A stretch of 64,000 bases of DNA from Effrenium voratum (lineage: Eukaryota > Sar > Dinophyceae > Suessiales > Symbiodiniaceae), in the NCBI GenBank assembly GCA_963377175.1, contig CAUJNA010003292.1, forward strand, positions 124,001 through 188,000, written 5' to 3'. A program made the translations under genes and the position numbers. Of the stretch, positions 39,369-51,049 are shown piece after piece. A model generated the notes under the pieces. It did not search any database. It was not told the origin of the DNA and worked only from the letters and a program-made list of their open reading frames with translations. Each line of letters begins with the position of its first letter. Position 1 is the first letter of the stretch.

Positions 39369-40033
39369 GTATCTTGTGGCGTCTGAACTTGTTTTGAGGA
39401 ATATGCGGGATTTTGAGGCTTGATTTCACCTGGGTCGTTTTCTTGAGCCTTCAACTTTCGGGGGAAGGCTGTGGCTTCCCGCAAACAGTTAAGACCTTTT
39501 GGGAAAATGGGCTTTCTCCCACTAACCCAACAACAAACCATAAACCTTGACGGTTCCTAGCCGTCCTTTTTGGTTTTTAGGTTTCCATTTAACCCACAAA
39601 GACATAGAAAAATCGCCGCCCGAGAGATCCAGGGTCTGAGGTGGATGGGCCGCAAGCGGACGGGTCACAAGTCCAACCTCTATTGAGATAGGCTCTTTTA
39701 GGAACGTTGACATGTGTATGGGTCAACATTTTGCCTCAAGGGACCACAAGTCCATGTTTCCATGTACCAGGGCAAGTTCTTTTGGGGTTCCCAAACTTTT
39801 GACAACCGCACCCACATGGGAGCGGATTCCTGTCGATGCGGTACTCTATGAGCGCGGATTCTGAGGCTGTTGGGGCCGTGCTGCATCTACAGTCCAAGGG
39901 CATAGACAAGCGCCTCGGAGGATTTCGTCGTTTTCCAGATGGGCGTTGCTCAATATTCCGCCCCTAGTTTTGATTATGGGTAGCTGTTCCCATGTAGCGG
40001 GACACATTTTTTTAGTGCTTCCCTCAATGGTCC

Positions 40034-40163
40034 TACTGTGGATGGTCAAAATCCTGCGCCACTTTGATCCATGGGCCACCATTATTTGCTGGTATTTGCA
40101 GGGGAATGATCACTCCAGGGTCTCTTAGGTGGTGCGAAATGGATTTCGCAACCATCCACAGTA
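40034..40163. repeat. M2 foldback repeat, copy 5
   Basis: Complete. It contains TTTGCTGGTATTTGCAGGGG, shared with the copy at 59585. Confidence 0.87.
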
Positions 40164-40601
40164 TGTAAGGGACCTTTGATCAGTTACTCGCGCGTCCTGT
40201 GTTTCTCTTTTCCTTTTTTGGGGTGTACGCCGAAGAATGGGGTGTCCGTCCAAAACAAAAGCGAGCACTTTTCTCACTCCCAGAGGCTCCTGGCTCTTTC
40301 AATGGAAGACCCAACCCCTCCAGTAGACACCCCGCTCGTTGGGACCCGGTCTCAAAGCCAGGTCAAGTTTGAAGGCCCGAAACCCATCGAGTTGGAGCGA
40401 ATCCGGAAGCCACGGGAAGAGGAAACCCAGCTGAAGGAAATTGTCACAGACCAATGTGCGGTGCTGCAAGGAGGGTAGCCTTTGTATCTTGGTATCCTTG
40501 GTTTCAAGGGGCGCCAAAAGGGACCCGAAGCCCATGCTGGGGTAACCCCCTCCCCACTGAGTCCCAAACCGGGGTACCTTATCCCGTAGCATGCTGGACA
40601 A

Positions 40602-40726
40602 TACTGTGGATGGACGAAATCCTGCACCACCTAAGAGACCCTGGAATGATCATTCCCCTGTAAATACAAGCAAATACTGGTTTTCCATGGCATCAACGTG
40701 GTGCAGGATTTCGTCCATCCACAGTA
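40602..40726. repeat. M2 foldback repeat, copy 6
   Basis: The most regular copy. The two ends pair over about 28 bp (TGTGGATGGACGAAATCCTG). Confidence 0.92.
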
Positions 40727-41218
40727 GGGAAACAACTCCCCCTTCCCCATTTTCAGCTTGGTGGTTTAGGGGTACTAGTTTTGACTCTTTCTAGAATCGT
40801 AGCCTTTGGATATTGGTTGTTGCTTGCCCCAAAAAATGTCCTGCCTGTTGGATTCGCTTCTATTCTTGCACAAGGCTCGAGTAGTTATCCGCGCTTTGGC
40901 ACAAGTCACAGCTTGGGCACAGTCTCCCGAACATTTCTGGGATTTCCACAATTTTTCGGGGTCCGGGTACTTGCTTGACTCTCCTCTTCAGGTGAGTCAC
41001 AATCAAAACCCGGGCAATTGGAGGGTAGTAAGGGGCAATCCAGCCACAAATGGGTGCGGATCTCCGCATCTTTTTCACTTCTTTGCCTGGTTCTGGGATT
41101 TTCTGCCATTTTCATACCAGCTCAGGGGAATGAATCTGACCCCCTTTTTCTTTCTGGGGTAGACCGTTTTCATTTAACCAAAAAAAAACGCATTTGGGCG
41201 AAGCTTTGGGTTTTGATT

Positions 41219-41347
41219 CCGACGAAGTCATTGCGAAAACCGACCGCGGGGCCCAGGAAAGTGGGGGCCATCTATGCGGCGTGGGCGGAGCCCGTGGCGG
41301 CGAGGGGCTTGGCTTGCGAAGTCGGAGCCGTTTGGCTCACTTCCTGA
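41219..41347 (+). other. Candidate exon with stop
   Basis: Reads KSLRKPTAGPRKVGAIYA then AWAEPVAARGLACEVGA and ends at TGA (41345-41347). GC-rich compared with both sides. No family recognised. Confidence 0.32.
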
Positions 41348-41441
41348 GTTGATGGACTTTAGACCTTTTGGAAAGACCATTTTAGTGGTAAATAAAAAGT
41401 TCAGACTTGTTTTGGCCAGTCAACTTGGGAATCTAGTTGGG

Positions 41442-41541
41442 TATGGCTCAAAAAACCGGAATTCCAAACTGGGTTGCCCTGGGAACTGGAAAAACATGGA
41501 CCAAAGCTTGCGTAACCCTATAGCTCTTAATTTTGAGCCAC
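41442..41541. repeat. M3 foldback repeat, copy 6
   Basis: Complete, starting GTATGGCTCAAAAAACCGG. Confidence 0.85.
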
Positions 41542-41592
41542 TGCCATTTCTCGACCTTGCGACCGATGTCAACATGTTTGCGGGGGGAGCCA

Positions 41593-41737
41593 TAGTGCGG
41601 TGGATGGTTGAAATCGAGATCCATTTCGCACCTCAGCAACGGTTCCTGGAAGCTAGCATTTTCCCCTTGCAAATACCAGCAACAAATGGGTTCAACCATG
41701 GTTTCAAAGTGGTGCAGGACTTCGTCCATCTACAGTA
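41593..41737. repeat. M2 foldback repeat, copy 7
   Basis: Longer than the others because of extra sequence in the middle (GCTAGCATTTTCCCC). Confidence 0.8.
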
Positions 41738-41926
41738 GGTGTCCTTTTGATCAGTTAGTTTGGCCTACCATGGTTATTTCACCTACGTACTTTCGTAGGT
41801 TGCACATGCAAGCTGGGCAAACCAAGACGCGTAACCCGGGAGACCATTGCAGCTTATTTTGGGTATGTTCCTGTTTTTAGGGACCACGTGAATGAGGGGC
41901 GTTCCGGTTTTCATGTTGCTGTTTTT

Positions 41927-42039
41927 CTAGGTCCCCCAGTAGTGCCCTTTTGCCCAATTTTTGGGGGAGGGTTCCCCTACTAAAATAGACTGCAGACAAA
42001 TGGGCACCCTTATTCTAACCTCTCTACTGGAGGACCTAG
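41927..42039. repeat. M1 foldback repeat, copy 5
   Basis: Complete, with both CTAG ends. Confidence 0.9.
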
Positions 42040-42469
42040 TTTTTCAACCCCGCCACGAAAGCGCATGGGTTTGGACAAAATGGACACCCACAGTGCAAAG
42101 ATTCGGACCCGGGGTAGGTTTGGGACCTCAATGCACCCCACCTCCGACAAAACCCACCCAACTTCAGAGATCCGACTGGGGAAGTCTCAGTCTTTTTGGA
42201 GGACCCAACTTTCCGGCTATAAAAGTCTGTTGGGAGCCTCCACAGCGGGCTTTCTCGTTCCGCGTGTTTCCACCAGCTAGATCCATCAACTTTGGATCTG
42301 GACATCCAGCTACCCCTGACTTTCGGAGCTGCCTCGGAGCTGCCTTATCGTAGGCCGCAAGTTCGCCTCATCTCTGTTTGCGAGATGTCTCGCTTCTTTT
42401 TTGGGTTCGGCGGCTTCTTTCTTTTTTGGTTTGGGGGGGGGAAGGGTGGGGTGCTGCAAAAACAAGCTT

Positions 42470-42599
42470 GCTTTTGTTTGTTTGCTTGTTTGTTTGCTTG
42501 TTTGTTTGTTTGTTTGTTTGTTTGTGTGTTTGTTTGTTTGTTTGTTTGTTTGTTTGTTTGTTTGTTTGTTTGTTTGTTTGTTTGTTTGTTTGTTTGTTT
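42470..42599. repeat. TTTG microsatellite
   Basis: About 32 TTTG units with single-base variants. The poly-Val/Cys/Leu frames over it are artefacts. Confidence 0.95.
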
Positions 42600-42884
42600 T
42601 GCCTTGAGTTGGGGATTCCTTTCGAGGCAGCACTAGTTGTAGGGCCCGGGAAAAAAGAAGAACGAACCCGAGCTATTTCTTTCGACGCAAACACATTAGG
42701 AGAGACCCCCAGGCGTTTGCATCCTTGTATTTCCCCGAGAGTTCGTTTTTGCATGGGTTTCCATAGATATCATTTTGCAGTGATTTCAACATTATGCCCC
42801 ATGTCAACGTTTTTTGCTTATGCGGGGTGACGTGAATGTCATGTGTCACCTTGTTTGGTGATTTACCCTCCCTCCAACAATTGT

Positions 42885-42999
42885 CTAGGTCCCCTAGTAG
42901 TGCCCTTTTACTCCTTTTTTTGAGGGAGGGTTCCCCTACTAAAATAGGCTGCAGAAAAAAAGGGTATCCTTATTCTAACCTCTCGACTCGAGGACCTAG
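42885..42999. repeat. M1 foldback repeat, copy 6
   Basis: Complete. The right inner repeat is CGACTCGAGGACCTAG. Confidence 0.9.
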
Positions 43000-43496
43000 T
43001 TGTGGACGCCAACAGGAGGATTTGGAAGACTACATTCTTTGTGGGGAACTGCTTCTGCCCACTTCCATGATTCTTGGAGAAGGGTACCCTTCCTCCCACT
43101 AACATGGAAGCATCACTTTGTGGTAAGGCCGGTTTACAAGTCCGGAAATATGGCAAAGCCTGCGGGGTCTCATTCTGTCTCGTTTTCCCCATCGTCTCCC
43201 TCGGGTGGTTGAGCCGATAGGCGTGCATCGGCCGGAAGAAGAAAGCATGTTTCGGGACTGACTGTTCAATGTCATAGACACCGGCTACAGGAAATTGCTA
43301 TAGGAAGTTAGCCTAGTAAAGCACCAAATCCAGACAAGGGGGGGTCCTGCAGAGTTTCCCCTTCCGCTTTCTTAGACAAGGGGAGACAACGGGGGAGTTT
43401 GAAGGACCCTGACAAATTGGTCATTGGACCGTAGGGCGGATTAGTGCAGAAAATGCGGGATCCAACTCAGGTACCCGGGTCGCTGGGCTGAAGAAC

Positions 43497-43695
43497 ACAT
43501 TGAAGGATGCAGGGGTGATGCAGTCGATGCAGATAATGCAGAGGATGCAGAGGGTGGGGATGTAGGAGGGGAAGGGGAATGCAGGGGATGCACGAGAGTC
43601 ACGGATGCACAGAAGGAAGTGGGGATAACAAGGATATAGGGGATGCAGGTGATGCAGGTGATGCCGATGATGTGGAGGATGCGGAGGATGTGGAT
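43497..43695. repeat. GATGCA / GATGCG imperfect tandem
   Basis: Six- and nine-base units (GGATGCAGAGGATGC) drifting over 200 bp. Confidence 0.8.
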
Positions 43696-44215
43696 TCAAA
43701 CCAAGGTGAACGTGGCACGAAAAACAGACGTGCACGAGTTGGGGATGTCAACCACGATTGCAAAAGCCCCGAACAGGTGGTTTAGCGAATTTGAGGGCCC
43801 TTGAATTTTTAGAATGGGATATGAACCCTGGGCGAAATTACTTGTTTCCCTAAGAGCCAAGAATTATTATCTTTTAGCTATGATTGTGGGAGGAATCGAT
43901 TCCTGGTCCTGCAAATGCATCTCCTCGATTTGGTCGCCATCCTTTCTGGAGTCAGCGGATTCCATCTTCTTCTTTTTTTTGTGCGGGCGGGGTCCGCGCT
44001 GGGTTTGTCTCAAAATTTGGAAACCCCCACTGTAGGTGGTTGGTTTTCGTTTGGTTTCCTTCTCAAATCAACCAATCGCGGTTCCCCCAAAAGGCAGACA
44101 CACATATGAGTGTGTCTTGTTTTGAGGATACCCGCTGCCCTGGGTTTAAAGCAGCACCAAAAGGAGGCCACGTGGCTTTTTACCTCCGAAACGAGCCATT
44201 TCAGGAGTCGCAACC

Positions 44216-44330
44216 TCGGAGCCGCGAGGTGGATGGCCTAGTGGTGGTGCGGCCGGTGGATCCCTTCGGCTGCACCCGGCTGCCAAGGCCCTGCGGCGCG
44301 GGGAGCGGGGAGCAGACACTCGCCATGGCA
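44216..44330 (+). other. Candidate exon
   Basis: Reads REVDGLVVVRPVDPFGC then TRLPRPCGAGSGEQTLAMA. Strongly GC-rich. No family recognised, but the frame is more protein-like than any alternative. Confidence 0.38.
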
Positions 44331-44365
44331 GAAAAAGTCTGGGATGTGCCAGGGGTGCTGTTGAT

Positions 44366-44427
44366 ATGTATATATATATATATAGATATGGTGCAGTAAA
44401 ACTAGGCTGTATATATATATATATATA
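44366..44427. repeat. Paired TA microsatellites
   Basis: Two TA runs flank a 25-bp unique piece. Confidence 0.88.
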
Positions 44428-44758
44428 GGGACTCCGCCCCCCTTTTTTCCAACTCTTGCTTTGTTTTGGGAAGGAGTCCCTGTTAAAGTGAACCAACCAA
44501 AAAGGATGCCGATGTGTTTCTTCCCGTGGCCACTGGGCATCTGAGCTGATGTCGGTCTCTTCTTCGTTAGTTCCCGCGAATCCTCCATTCTCTGTTTTTT
44601 TTCTTCATATCTTGGTTTTAAAGGGAATCGATTTCACTACTGGACATATTTTCTCCTTTTTTTCGGGGCTCAAGGAAATGGAAGATGTGAATGGATCTTT
44701 TCACCTTTCGGTTTCCGCACGTTGGGTGTTGCGCCCCTTTTTTGGTCATGCCAAAAGG

Positions 44759-45454
44759 TCAACCTTTTCTTTGGCAACTGAGACGCACGCAGTCAGGAAG
44801 GGGCTGGCTTTTGGCGGCTGCGCACGCGCGGTCCTGCGCCTCATTTCCAAGCACAATGAGGTCCATGGGGACTGGGACGCCGGACTGGTGGCTTTTCACG
44901 TCCACCCCGACCAGCCCATATTGGCAAAAAGGGATCTGGCTAAACCATGCGAGATGGCCCTCATGTTGCCGCCGCACGTTCCACTGGTCAGGGAAGGAAG
45001 TCTGATGCATTCGCCATCCTGGAGTGCGACCAGAAAAAAAAGCCCGTCCAACCACGGCGGAGCCGGTCCAGTAACCAGAACACGCGACAGGCCAGTGGGG
45101 CATGAGCTGAGCGAAGGAGGGAGGCATCCACGTCGCGAGGGGAGGCAGCACGAAGAAATGAGAAAAGAGCACTTCGGTCAGCGACAAATAGGTTCCAATG
45201 CCCCGGCTCAGCATGGCGCAGCGCAGAAATCATCCCCATTAGCTCAGCAGTGTGGACGATGACTCCCGACCATAGCAGGGGGGCATACGGCAAGCAACCG
45301 CCTGAGTCACCACTGGGCAGGATTGCCAGTAGTTGGGGGGGAGGCCAAAGGCCCGAGCCTGCGAGCTGAAGGAGCACTGACTCGAGCCCGACACGCTTCC
45401 ATCGCTGTACATGGCATAGTCCAGCGCGGCCGGAAAAGACGCAAAGGCATCCAA
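44759..45454 (-). pseudogene. RNase H fragment of a retrotransposon
   Basis: On the minus strand, three neighbouring frames carry in order YAMYSDGSVSG (first catalytic Asp), AELMGMISALRHAE (Glu), LFVADRSALFSFL (Asp), and then KSHQSGVPVPMDLIVLGNEA with DRACAAA (last-motif region of RNase H). The order and spacing fit a ribonuclease H domain such as those in non-LTR or Pol-type retroelements. At least two frameshifts break it. The RT part is not seen. It is unrelated in sequence to the RNase H of the 12-kb element. Confidence 0.62.
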
Positions 45455-45509
45455 GAAAGACGTCCGAGGGCCTGCGCTTGCCCAAGGGTCCTCCCAGGAG
45501 TGGAGGCCC

Positions 45510-45829
45510 CAATCTTCAGTGATCTGTGCTCCACGTGCGGGCGGGCGCGGCTGGCTCCGGCCCCGCCCGAGCCTCTCCCTTGCTCATGGTGCCACGGGCT
45601 TGGGGATGCTGTGTGTCGTAGCTGCAACCACTGTATCCACTTCCGGCCTTACTGTCGTTGGAACTGTGGTGCTCATGCAGCGTACCTGCCGTCCGCGGCT
45701 CACGTCGTTCAGCTCTGCCCTGACTGTGCGTTCTCTTGGTTGTCTGCAGTTGCTGCCTCACCTCTCCGTCCAGTTCATCCTCCTTTGCAGGCAGCCCTGA
45801 GTGCGCACATGGAGTCGGTGGTTAGTTAG
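45510..45829 (+). other. Cysteine-rich reading frame, possible zinc protein
   Basis: About 100 codons ending in TAG (45827-45829). LCSTCGRARL, then PCSWCHGLGDAVCRSCNHC, then YCRWNC and LCPDCAFSW give at least five CxxC-like pairs, as in multi-zinc binding domains. No start can be assigned, since the frame is open from 45323. It lies head to head with the minus-strand RNase H fragment. It could be part of the same decayed retroelement or an unrelated exon. Confidence 0.42.
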
Positions 45830-45853
45830 CTCCATCCAGGAGCCGGTCATGGC

Positions 45854-46084
45854 GTGGCTCAGCCGCCTGTGCTCAGCAACCGTCGGATCAAGCGGTGGCT
45901 GTACCGCTTCCTGCAACGAAGATCCGACCCTGTCACAGTCTCCGCCCTAGCCGCCTGTGATGGTGCTTTCGGCTCTCGGCCTGGCCTTTCAGTTGGCTTT
46001 CGCCTCTGTATCGAGAATCTGCGTCGGGAAGGGGGGATGGTTCTGACCGTCGTCGCAGGCGAGCCTGCCATTGCCTTGGCCTGA
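45854..46084 (+). other. Short reading frame, product unknown
   Basis: 76 codons with a basic start (NRRIKRWLYRFLQRRSDP), then a hydrophobic tail and TGA (46082-46084). It follows the Cys-rich frame by 24 bp. No domain recognised. Confidence 0.3.
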
Positions 46085-46337
46085 GCTCGGGAAGGTCTCA
46101 CATATTACCGGGCCTGTTCTGGGGTGCCTTGCATGCTTCTGATCCTGCGTTTTCTTTGTTACTCATGCTCAGGCCCCCCAGTTTCCGGCCCCCCAGTTTC
46201 CACCCTCTGCCCCTGTCTTAGTTGCGCCGGCCTTGGGTACGGCTTGTGCCTTGGCTGCGTTTATTTTTCCGGCCGGCTTGAACCCCAAGCTTCGGCCGGG
46301 GGGGAAGCGCGGGCCTGGCCTCACTAACAAGTGCTGG

Positions 46338-46372
46338 CCACACACCAACCAACCAACCAACCAACCAATCTT
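46338..46372. repeat. AACC microsatellite
   Basis: About six AACC units. Confidence 0.9.
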
Positions 46373-46686
46373 TGGCAACTGAGTTTTTGTGTTCGTGTTT
46401 TCGGTTGGCGTTTGTTTTAGAGTAAAGAAAAAACCATGAACCAAAACCAAAAGTTTGAGTTGGAGCCTTTTTTGTGGCACACCCGCGAGTTTTGAAAACC
46501 ACTTCAACATGAGTTGAACCCAGAAGTTTTGTGTTGCAGGCAAAGCTTCGAGTTTTTGGGGGTGGGGGTCTCAAAGCGTGGCCATGGAGCCGGGAAACAC
46601 ATTGGGGACGTAGAACCCAAAATGGCTTCGGTCTTCTCCGAAGCTTCCCTTTGGAACTGCCTCAAGGCTACCCATAGAAAGACATA

Positions 46687-47202
46687 TCCAGCCATCCAGC
46701 CATCCAGCCATCCATCCATCCATCCCGCCATCCCTCCCTCCGTCCATCCATCCATCCAGCCAGCCAGCCATCCATCCCTCCCTCCATCCGTCCGTCCATC
46801 CATCCATCCAGCCAGCCATCCAGCCATCCATCCATGCATCCATCCAACCGTCCAACCGTCCAACCGTCCAACCGTCCAACCGTCAACCGCCCAACCGTCC
46901 AACCGTCCAACCGTCCAACCGTCCAACCGTCCAACCGTCCAACCGTCCAACCGTCCAACCGTCCAACCGTCCAACCCAACCAACCATCCATACATCCATC
47001 CAGCCAGCCAGCCAGCAAGCCATCCAGCCAGCCATCCATCCATCCATCCAGCCATCCATCCATTCATCCATCCATCCAGCCAGCCATCCAGCCATCCAGC
47101 CAGCCAGCCATCCATCCAGCCATCCCCATCCATCCATCCATCCATCCATCCATCCATCCATCCATCCATCCATCCATCCATCCATCCATCCATCCATCCA
47201 TG
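46687..47202. repeat. Compound CATC / CAGC / CCAACCGT array
   Basis: 515 bp. CATC tetramers with CAGC and CCTC variants surround a central block (about 46846-46975) of the 8-mer CCAACCGT repeated about 15 times. Several frames on both strands lack stops, which produces spurious 250-codon ORFs. Confidence 0.95.
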
Positions 47203-47311
47203 CAGATGTTGGGGAGTCCCAAATCCGGCCTTCCAGAAAAGAAAACGACCACCTATCACCTAGCCATTGGTCGCCTACCCCAACACCCCCCTCCCCCCCA
47301 AACCCTTTGTC

Positions 47312-47400
47312 ACATTCAAAACCCGGTAGATAAAGGTTGTTCTTGAAGCATCATTTTCCGGGACTACCACCATTTTATTCCCGGGTTTGGAGTATGCCTG
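47312..47400. repeat. M7 foldback repeat, copy 1
   Basis: CATTCAAAACCCGG to CCCGGGTTTGGAGTATG. Short form with diverged ends. Confidence 0.6.
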
Positions 47401-47455
47401 ATAAACCCCCAAACCCGTGGTCACCTGGGCCCCGCCTACCTGGGACGCCTTGCGC

Positions 47456-47580
47456 CCAGGTGTCGGCGCTGTGCCATGTTGGTGCAGCAGGGGCCGCGGC
47501 CCCAGCTCCGTCGCTTCGCCGACAAAGGCGGATCGGGGCCAAAAGCTGGAGGTTGGCTCGGGGCAAAGAAATCTGGAGCT
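47456..47580 (+). other. Candidate exon
   Basis: Follows GCGCCCAG and reads CRRCAMLVQQGPRPQL then RRFADKGGSGPKAGG. GC-rich. Family unknown. Confidence 0.3.
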
Positions 47581-47935
47581 ATCAGAATTCCAACGAAATG
47601 GCGTATAGGCCCAAAATTAGGGTTGGTGACTAGCCGTTTTTATGGGTTGCGTGGGATCCACGGAGGACCTCAACCTCTGAAGGTCTTTTTCATCAGGATT
47701 TGTAGTGACCCCTTCTAGGTGAGACGAATTTGTCCAGAGATTGCCGGTTGGTTTGCCTTGAAACCATCATGTACAACGTGGGCTCGTTTTACTGGCGGTG
47801 TACAGCCATGCAGTTTCTCACAATCCCCCCCTCCACTGTTCAGGTCAGACCCTCTGGGGGTAAAAGGAAACCAGCCCTACCCCTTTGGGGTCTTGAAACA
47901 GGTCCTTGCCCTGGGGTTCCTGGGAGCCAACTCCA

Positions 47936-48044
47936 TAGGTCCCCCAGTACCCTTTTACCGTTTCTTTCTTGGGGGACGCCTACTAAAAGAGACAGCAGAA
48001 AAAATCGGGTACCCTTATTCTAAGCTCTCTGCTGTACGACCTAG
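47936..48044. repeat. M1 foldback repeat, copy 7
   Basis: Diverged copy with a short middle and CTGTACGACCTAG at the right end. Confidence 0.8.
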
Positions 48045-48556
48045 TATCTGAACTTCGGCAAGCCAAAAGGATGGCATCCGATCCATTTGGGTGGTTTTCC
48101 CTATGGGTATCCCCAGAAAACATGGCCAGACTCAATTGACCATGAGTTGAAATGACTAGCCGTTAACTAGAATGAAGTTCATGGATTCAATTTGTGAATG
48201 TTCGTCTGGCAAATTTCAACAGGGCTATATTTGTTTCTGGCTTTTTTTTCTTCTCACTTCATGGAGTTGTTTCGAACTTTGAAACTTAGGAAGCCCAGGT
48301 TGCAAAACAGACAGTTCTGGGACCTGTGCTTGGCCAGCTTCACGGAAGCGAGCCAACATCTGCTTCAGGATTTCTGATTTGCCCCTCCGGGTTTCAAAGG
48401 GAATCTACCAGTGGACAAATGTCTTGATGGAGGGAACTTTAAACAAAGACTTGCGCGTGGAAGTGAGAAGTGTTCGATCCAGCCGAACAAGTACGCCTTT
48501 CGATGACCTGGAGGTCGAAGGCGACCGTGGGCAACTTGTGCATTTATTGTTTTTTC

Positions 48557-48655
48557 TTTATATATATATATATATAAAAAAATTTGGGGGGGTGACCCTT
48601 TCTTTCTTTCTTTCTTTGTTTCTTTCTTTCTTTTTTTTTTTTTGGGGGGGGGGGA
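48557..48655. repeat. TA run and TTTC microsatellite
   Basis: TA at 48557-48576, then TTTC units from 48597 and a G run. Confidence 0.9.
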
Positions 48656-49045
48656 TGGGAGTTTCGGTTTTTTTCTTTTCGTTGGTTGCCTCGTACTTGA
48701 GGGGGGGGAGGTTGCCTCGTAACCGCAGAACATGTGTGGCCGAATCCATTTCCTACGTGGGAGTTCCGAGGAAAAGGGGCTCTTGGGAATCGCCTTGGGT
48801 GACCCCACACATGGGGTGTCCAGCCCACCATATCAGGGGATCCCGAAGGTCAACCCAGAAGTAGCAAGCCCCTGTTCATGCATATGCAAGTGTCTTTGCG
48901 TTTTTATTTCTTTTTTTTGGGGGGGAATCAGACCTTTTGAGGGATGTCTTCCCCCACTGCCCAATGAATAGGATGGGTCCTTCTTGGATCCGAATTCAAC
49001 ATGACCCACCTGTCTGAGGGTTTCAAGGGGGCCGTGCACAACAAA

Positions 49046-49180
49046 AAAGGTGCTGCCACGACATCCACGCGCCGCTTCGTCGGCCTGGCTCAGCCACAGC
49101 TCAACCCCAAGCGTGTGGCTCTTTCCCGACTCCGTGTCTGCGGTTCGGATGCGCTGAAGCGGACCCGCCAAATCAGCTGA
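49046..49180 (-). other. Candidate exon on the minus strand
   Basis: On the minus strand, after CTTCTCAG, it reads LAGPLQRIRTADTESG then HTLGVELWLSQADEAARGCR. Protein-like and GC-rich. No family recognised. Confidence 0.38.
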
Positions 49181-49777
49181 GAAGAGCCAACCACCCACCT
49201 GGCGGGAATCCGAAGATCATTCCGCGCATCCCGCCAGAAGTGTTCTGAAAACACCCACAACTGCATCCAACCAAGCAAAAAAGAACCACCAAAACGATAG
49301 CCACCGCAAAGTTAAGCAAGGTGACGAGCACCTACAAAGCGGCAACTCCCACGTGCATTCGAAACCATGCCCGGCTTCATGGCAAGAGGCGGGTTTGGGC
49401 ATCCATGAATCCTAAAGGAAGGGATGGCTCATGATTAGGGGACCTTCCCTCATTCCCTACAAAAAAACAGCGAGATTCACGTGGACATATGGGAGGGTTG
49501 GACACATCCGTTCCGTGTTGCTGGGGTAGCCTCCAAACATATCATAAAACATATGCATCTTGCATGGACCCTGGTTTTACTGCCTCTTGGGGATGGTAAA
49601 ATCCAAGAAGCCAAAAAAGGCATAACAACAAATGCACCAAACCAGGGTCCATGGGGGGTACCATATATGTGTATGTATGATTAAGGGCCGACTAAACTAT
49701 CATGAAACAGACTCAGAAGATCTGACTTTTGGTGTACCCCAGGGCCAAGAAAAGGAATCAACCCATATTTGTAGCCT

Positions 49778-50029
49778 ATGGGCCATCTTGGTCAAGTAAG
49801 CATGACCATCAAACCTTGGGTCAACTGTGGTCTCTACAAGAATCTGAAGCGGTACTCCCACAACCAACTCCTACAGTACATCCAAGAGCCCAGCATGGCA
49901 GCGGAAGTCCGACCGAACCGGAAACAACAAAAAACTTTCCTGGGCCGCCCTGACTGGCCGGCGGCTTTGCAGGAGCTTTCCACGCAAGCTGGGGAATTCA
50001 AAGGCTCGTTGACGAGTGGCTTTCTGTAA
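49778..50029 (+). other. Candidate processed coding sequence
   Basis: An 83-codon frame ending in TAA (50027-50029). YKNLKRYSHNQLLQYIQEPS then MAAEVRPNRKQQKTFLGRP and ALQELSTQAGEF look like real protein. Just upstream, GTAGCC...GCCATCTTGGTCAAG (49771-49797) loosely resembles the spliced leader, which would fit a reinserted cDNA. Function unknown. Confidence 0.42.
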
Positions 50030-50373
50030 GTGAGCCGTTGATGCTTAATTCGCCAAACTAGGGGTTCGACAAGGCATCAGCGTGGGGCAATCGCATCCAT
50101 ACGGCGGCCGTAAATACACCAGGCATCGGTTTTTGAAAGCGACAGGATGTTGTTCCAACTTATTTTGGTGGCTTAGGCCATGGTTTCAGCAAGGCTTGAA
50201 CAGCCCCAAGGCTTGAATCTGAATTGGGAGACAAAGCCTTCGGCTGCTTTGGCAGCCGTCCTCGTCCAAGGCATGATTTCTCCGAATATGGGGACCTTGG
50301 TCTTATTCTAAAGACACACCCAAAGGTTGCTCAAAGAGTCGCAGTACTTCGTTTCGGCCAAAGAAACTGGCTA

Positions 50374-50470
50374 CCTGGACCCTCAAACCACCCACGACAA
50401 AGGGAACTCACCAACCATAATTTTTGGTTGCCATTACCCTTCTTTAAATTGGACTTTTGAGGGTCTTCAG
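50374..50470. repeat. M6 foldback repeat, copy 2
   Basis: CCTGGACCCTCAAACCACCC to TTTTGAGGGTCTTCAGG. Confidence 0.72.
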
Positions 50471-51049
50471 GTTGGATTCCAAGGACCCGGCAAAATGCAA
50501 CGCGAAACTACCATAGGTAACCTTTCTGAGAGTTTGCCCCTAGGTCCCCCTAGGTCCATGGATGGTTTCCTCTTGCCTGCTTCATGCTGAGGATGTGTTC
50601 CTTGGTTTCAAGCAAGGGCTCGTCTCTTTTGAGGATTCGGACCCGCAACGTGGCGAAGTTTCGGGGTTCCTTGTGGTGTCCCTTGAAAACCACCAAAAGG
50701 GGTACCAACTTCAAAAAAGAGGCCCGCAGCAGCGCCGTGTCCTTCTGGAGCGATGCTTTTGTTGCGGGTGAAATCTAACTCGGGAGCTGCTCTGGGGTTA
50801 ATTCCTTGTCCATTCTTTCCAAGCATCCTTCTTTTCAAAAACCGATCGCTGTTTCCCCTGAATTTCTGATGGTTTTCTTGGAAAGATTCGGACTGGAAAC
50901 AATGGGGAAGTGTCCCCTGCTGTGTTGAATCAGGATGGATGGATCGAAACCACTCCCGGTCAGGCGCGCATGTGCTCCTCTGGGCCGTACCGCTGCTAGC
51001 GGCAAGCTCGCCCTTTGCCGGCCCCTCCGGGTTTGGAGTGGTTCCGCCT

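Noticed and set aside
42310..42830. Val/Cys/Leu and Asn/Lys/Thr ORFs
   Set aside because: Produced by the TTTG microsatellite.
46504..47263. Overlapping ORFs of about 250 codons on both strands
   Set aside because: The CATC/CCAACCGT array has no stops in several frames. Composition is purely repeat-derived.
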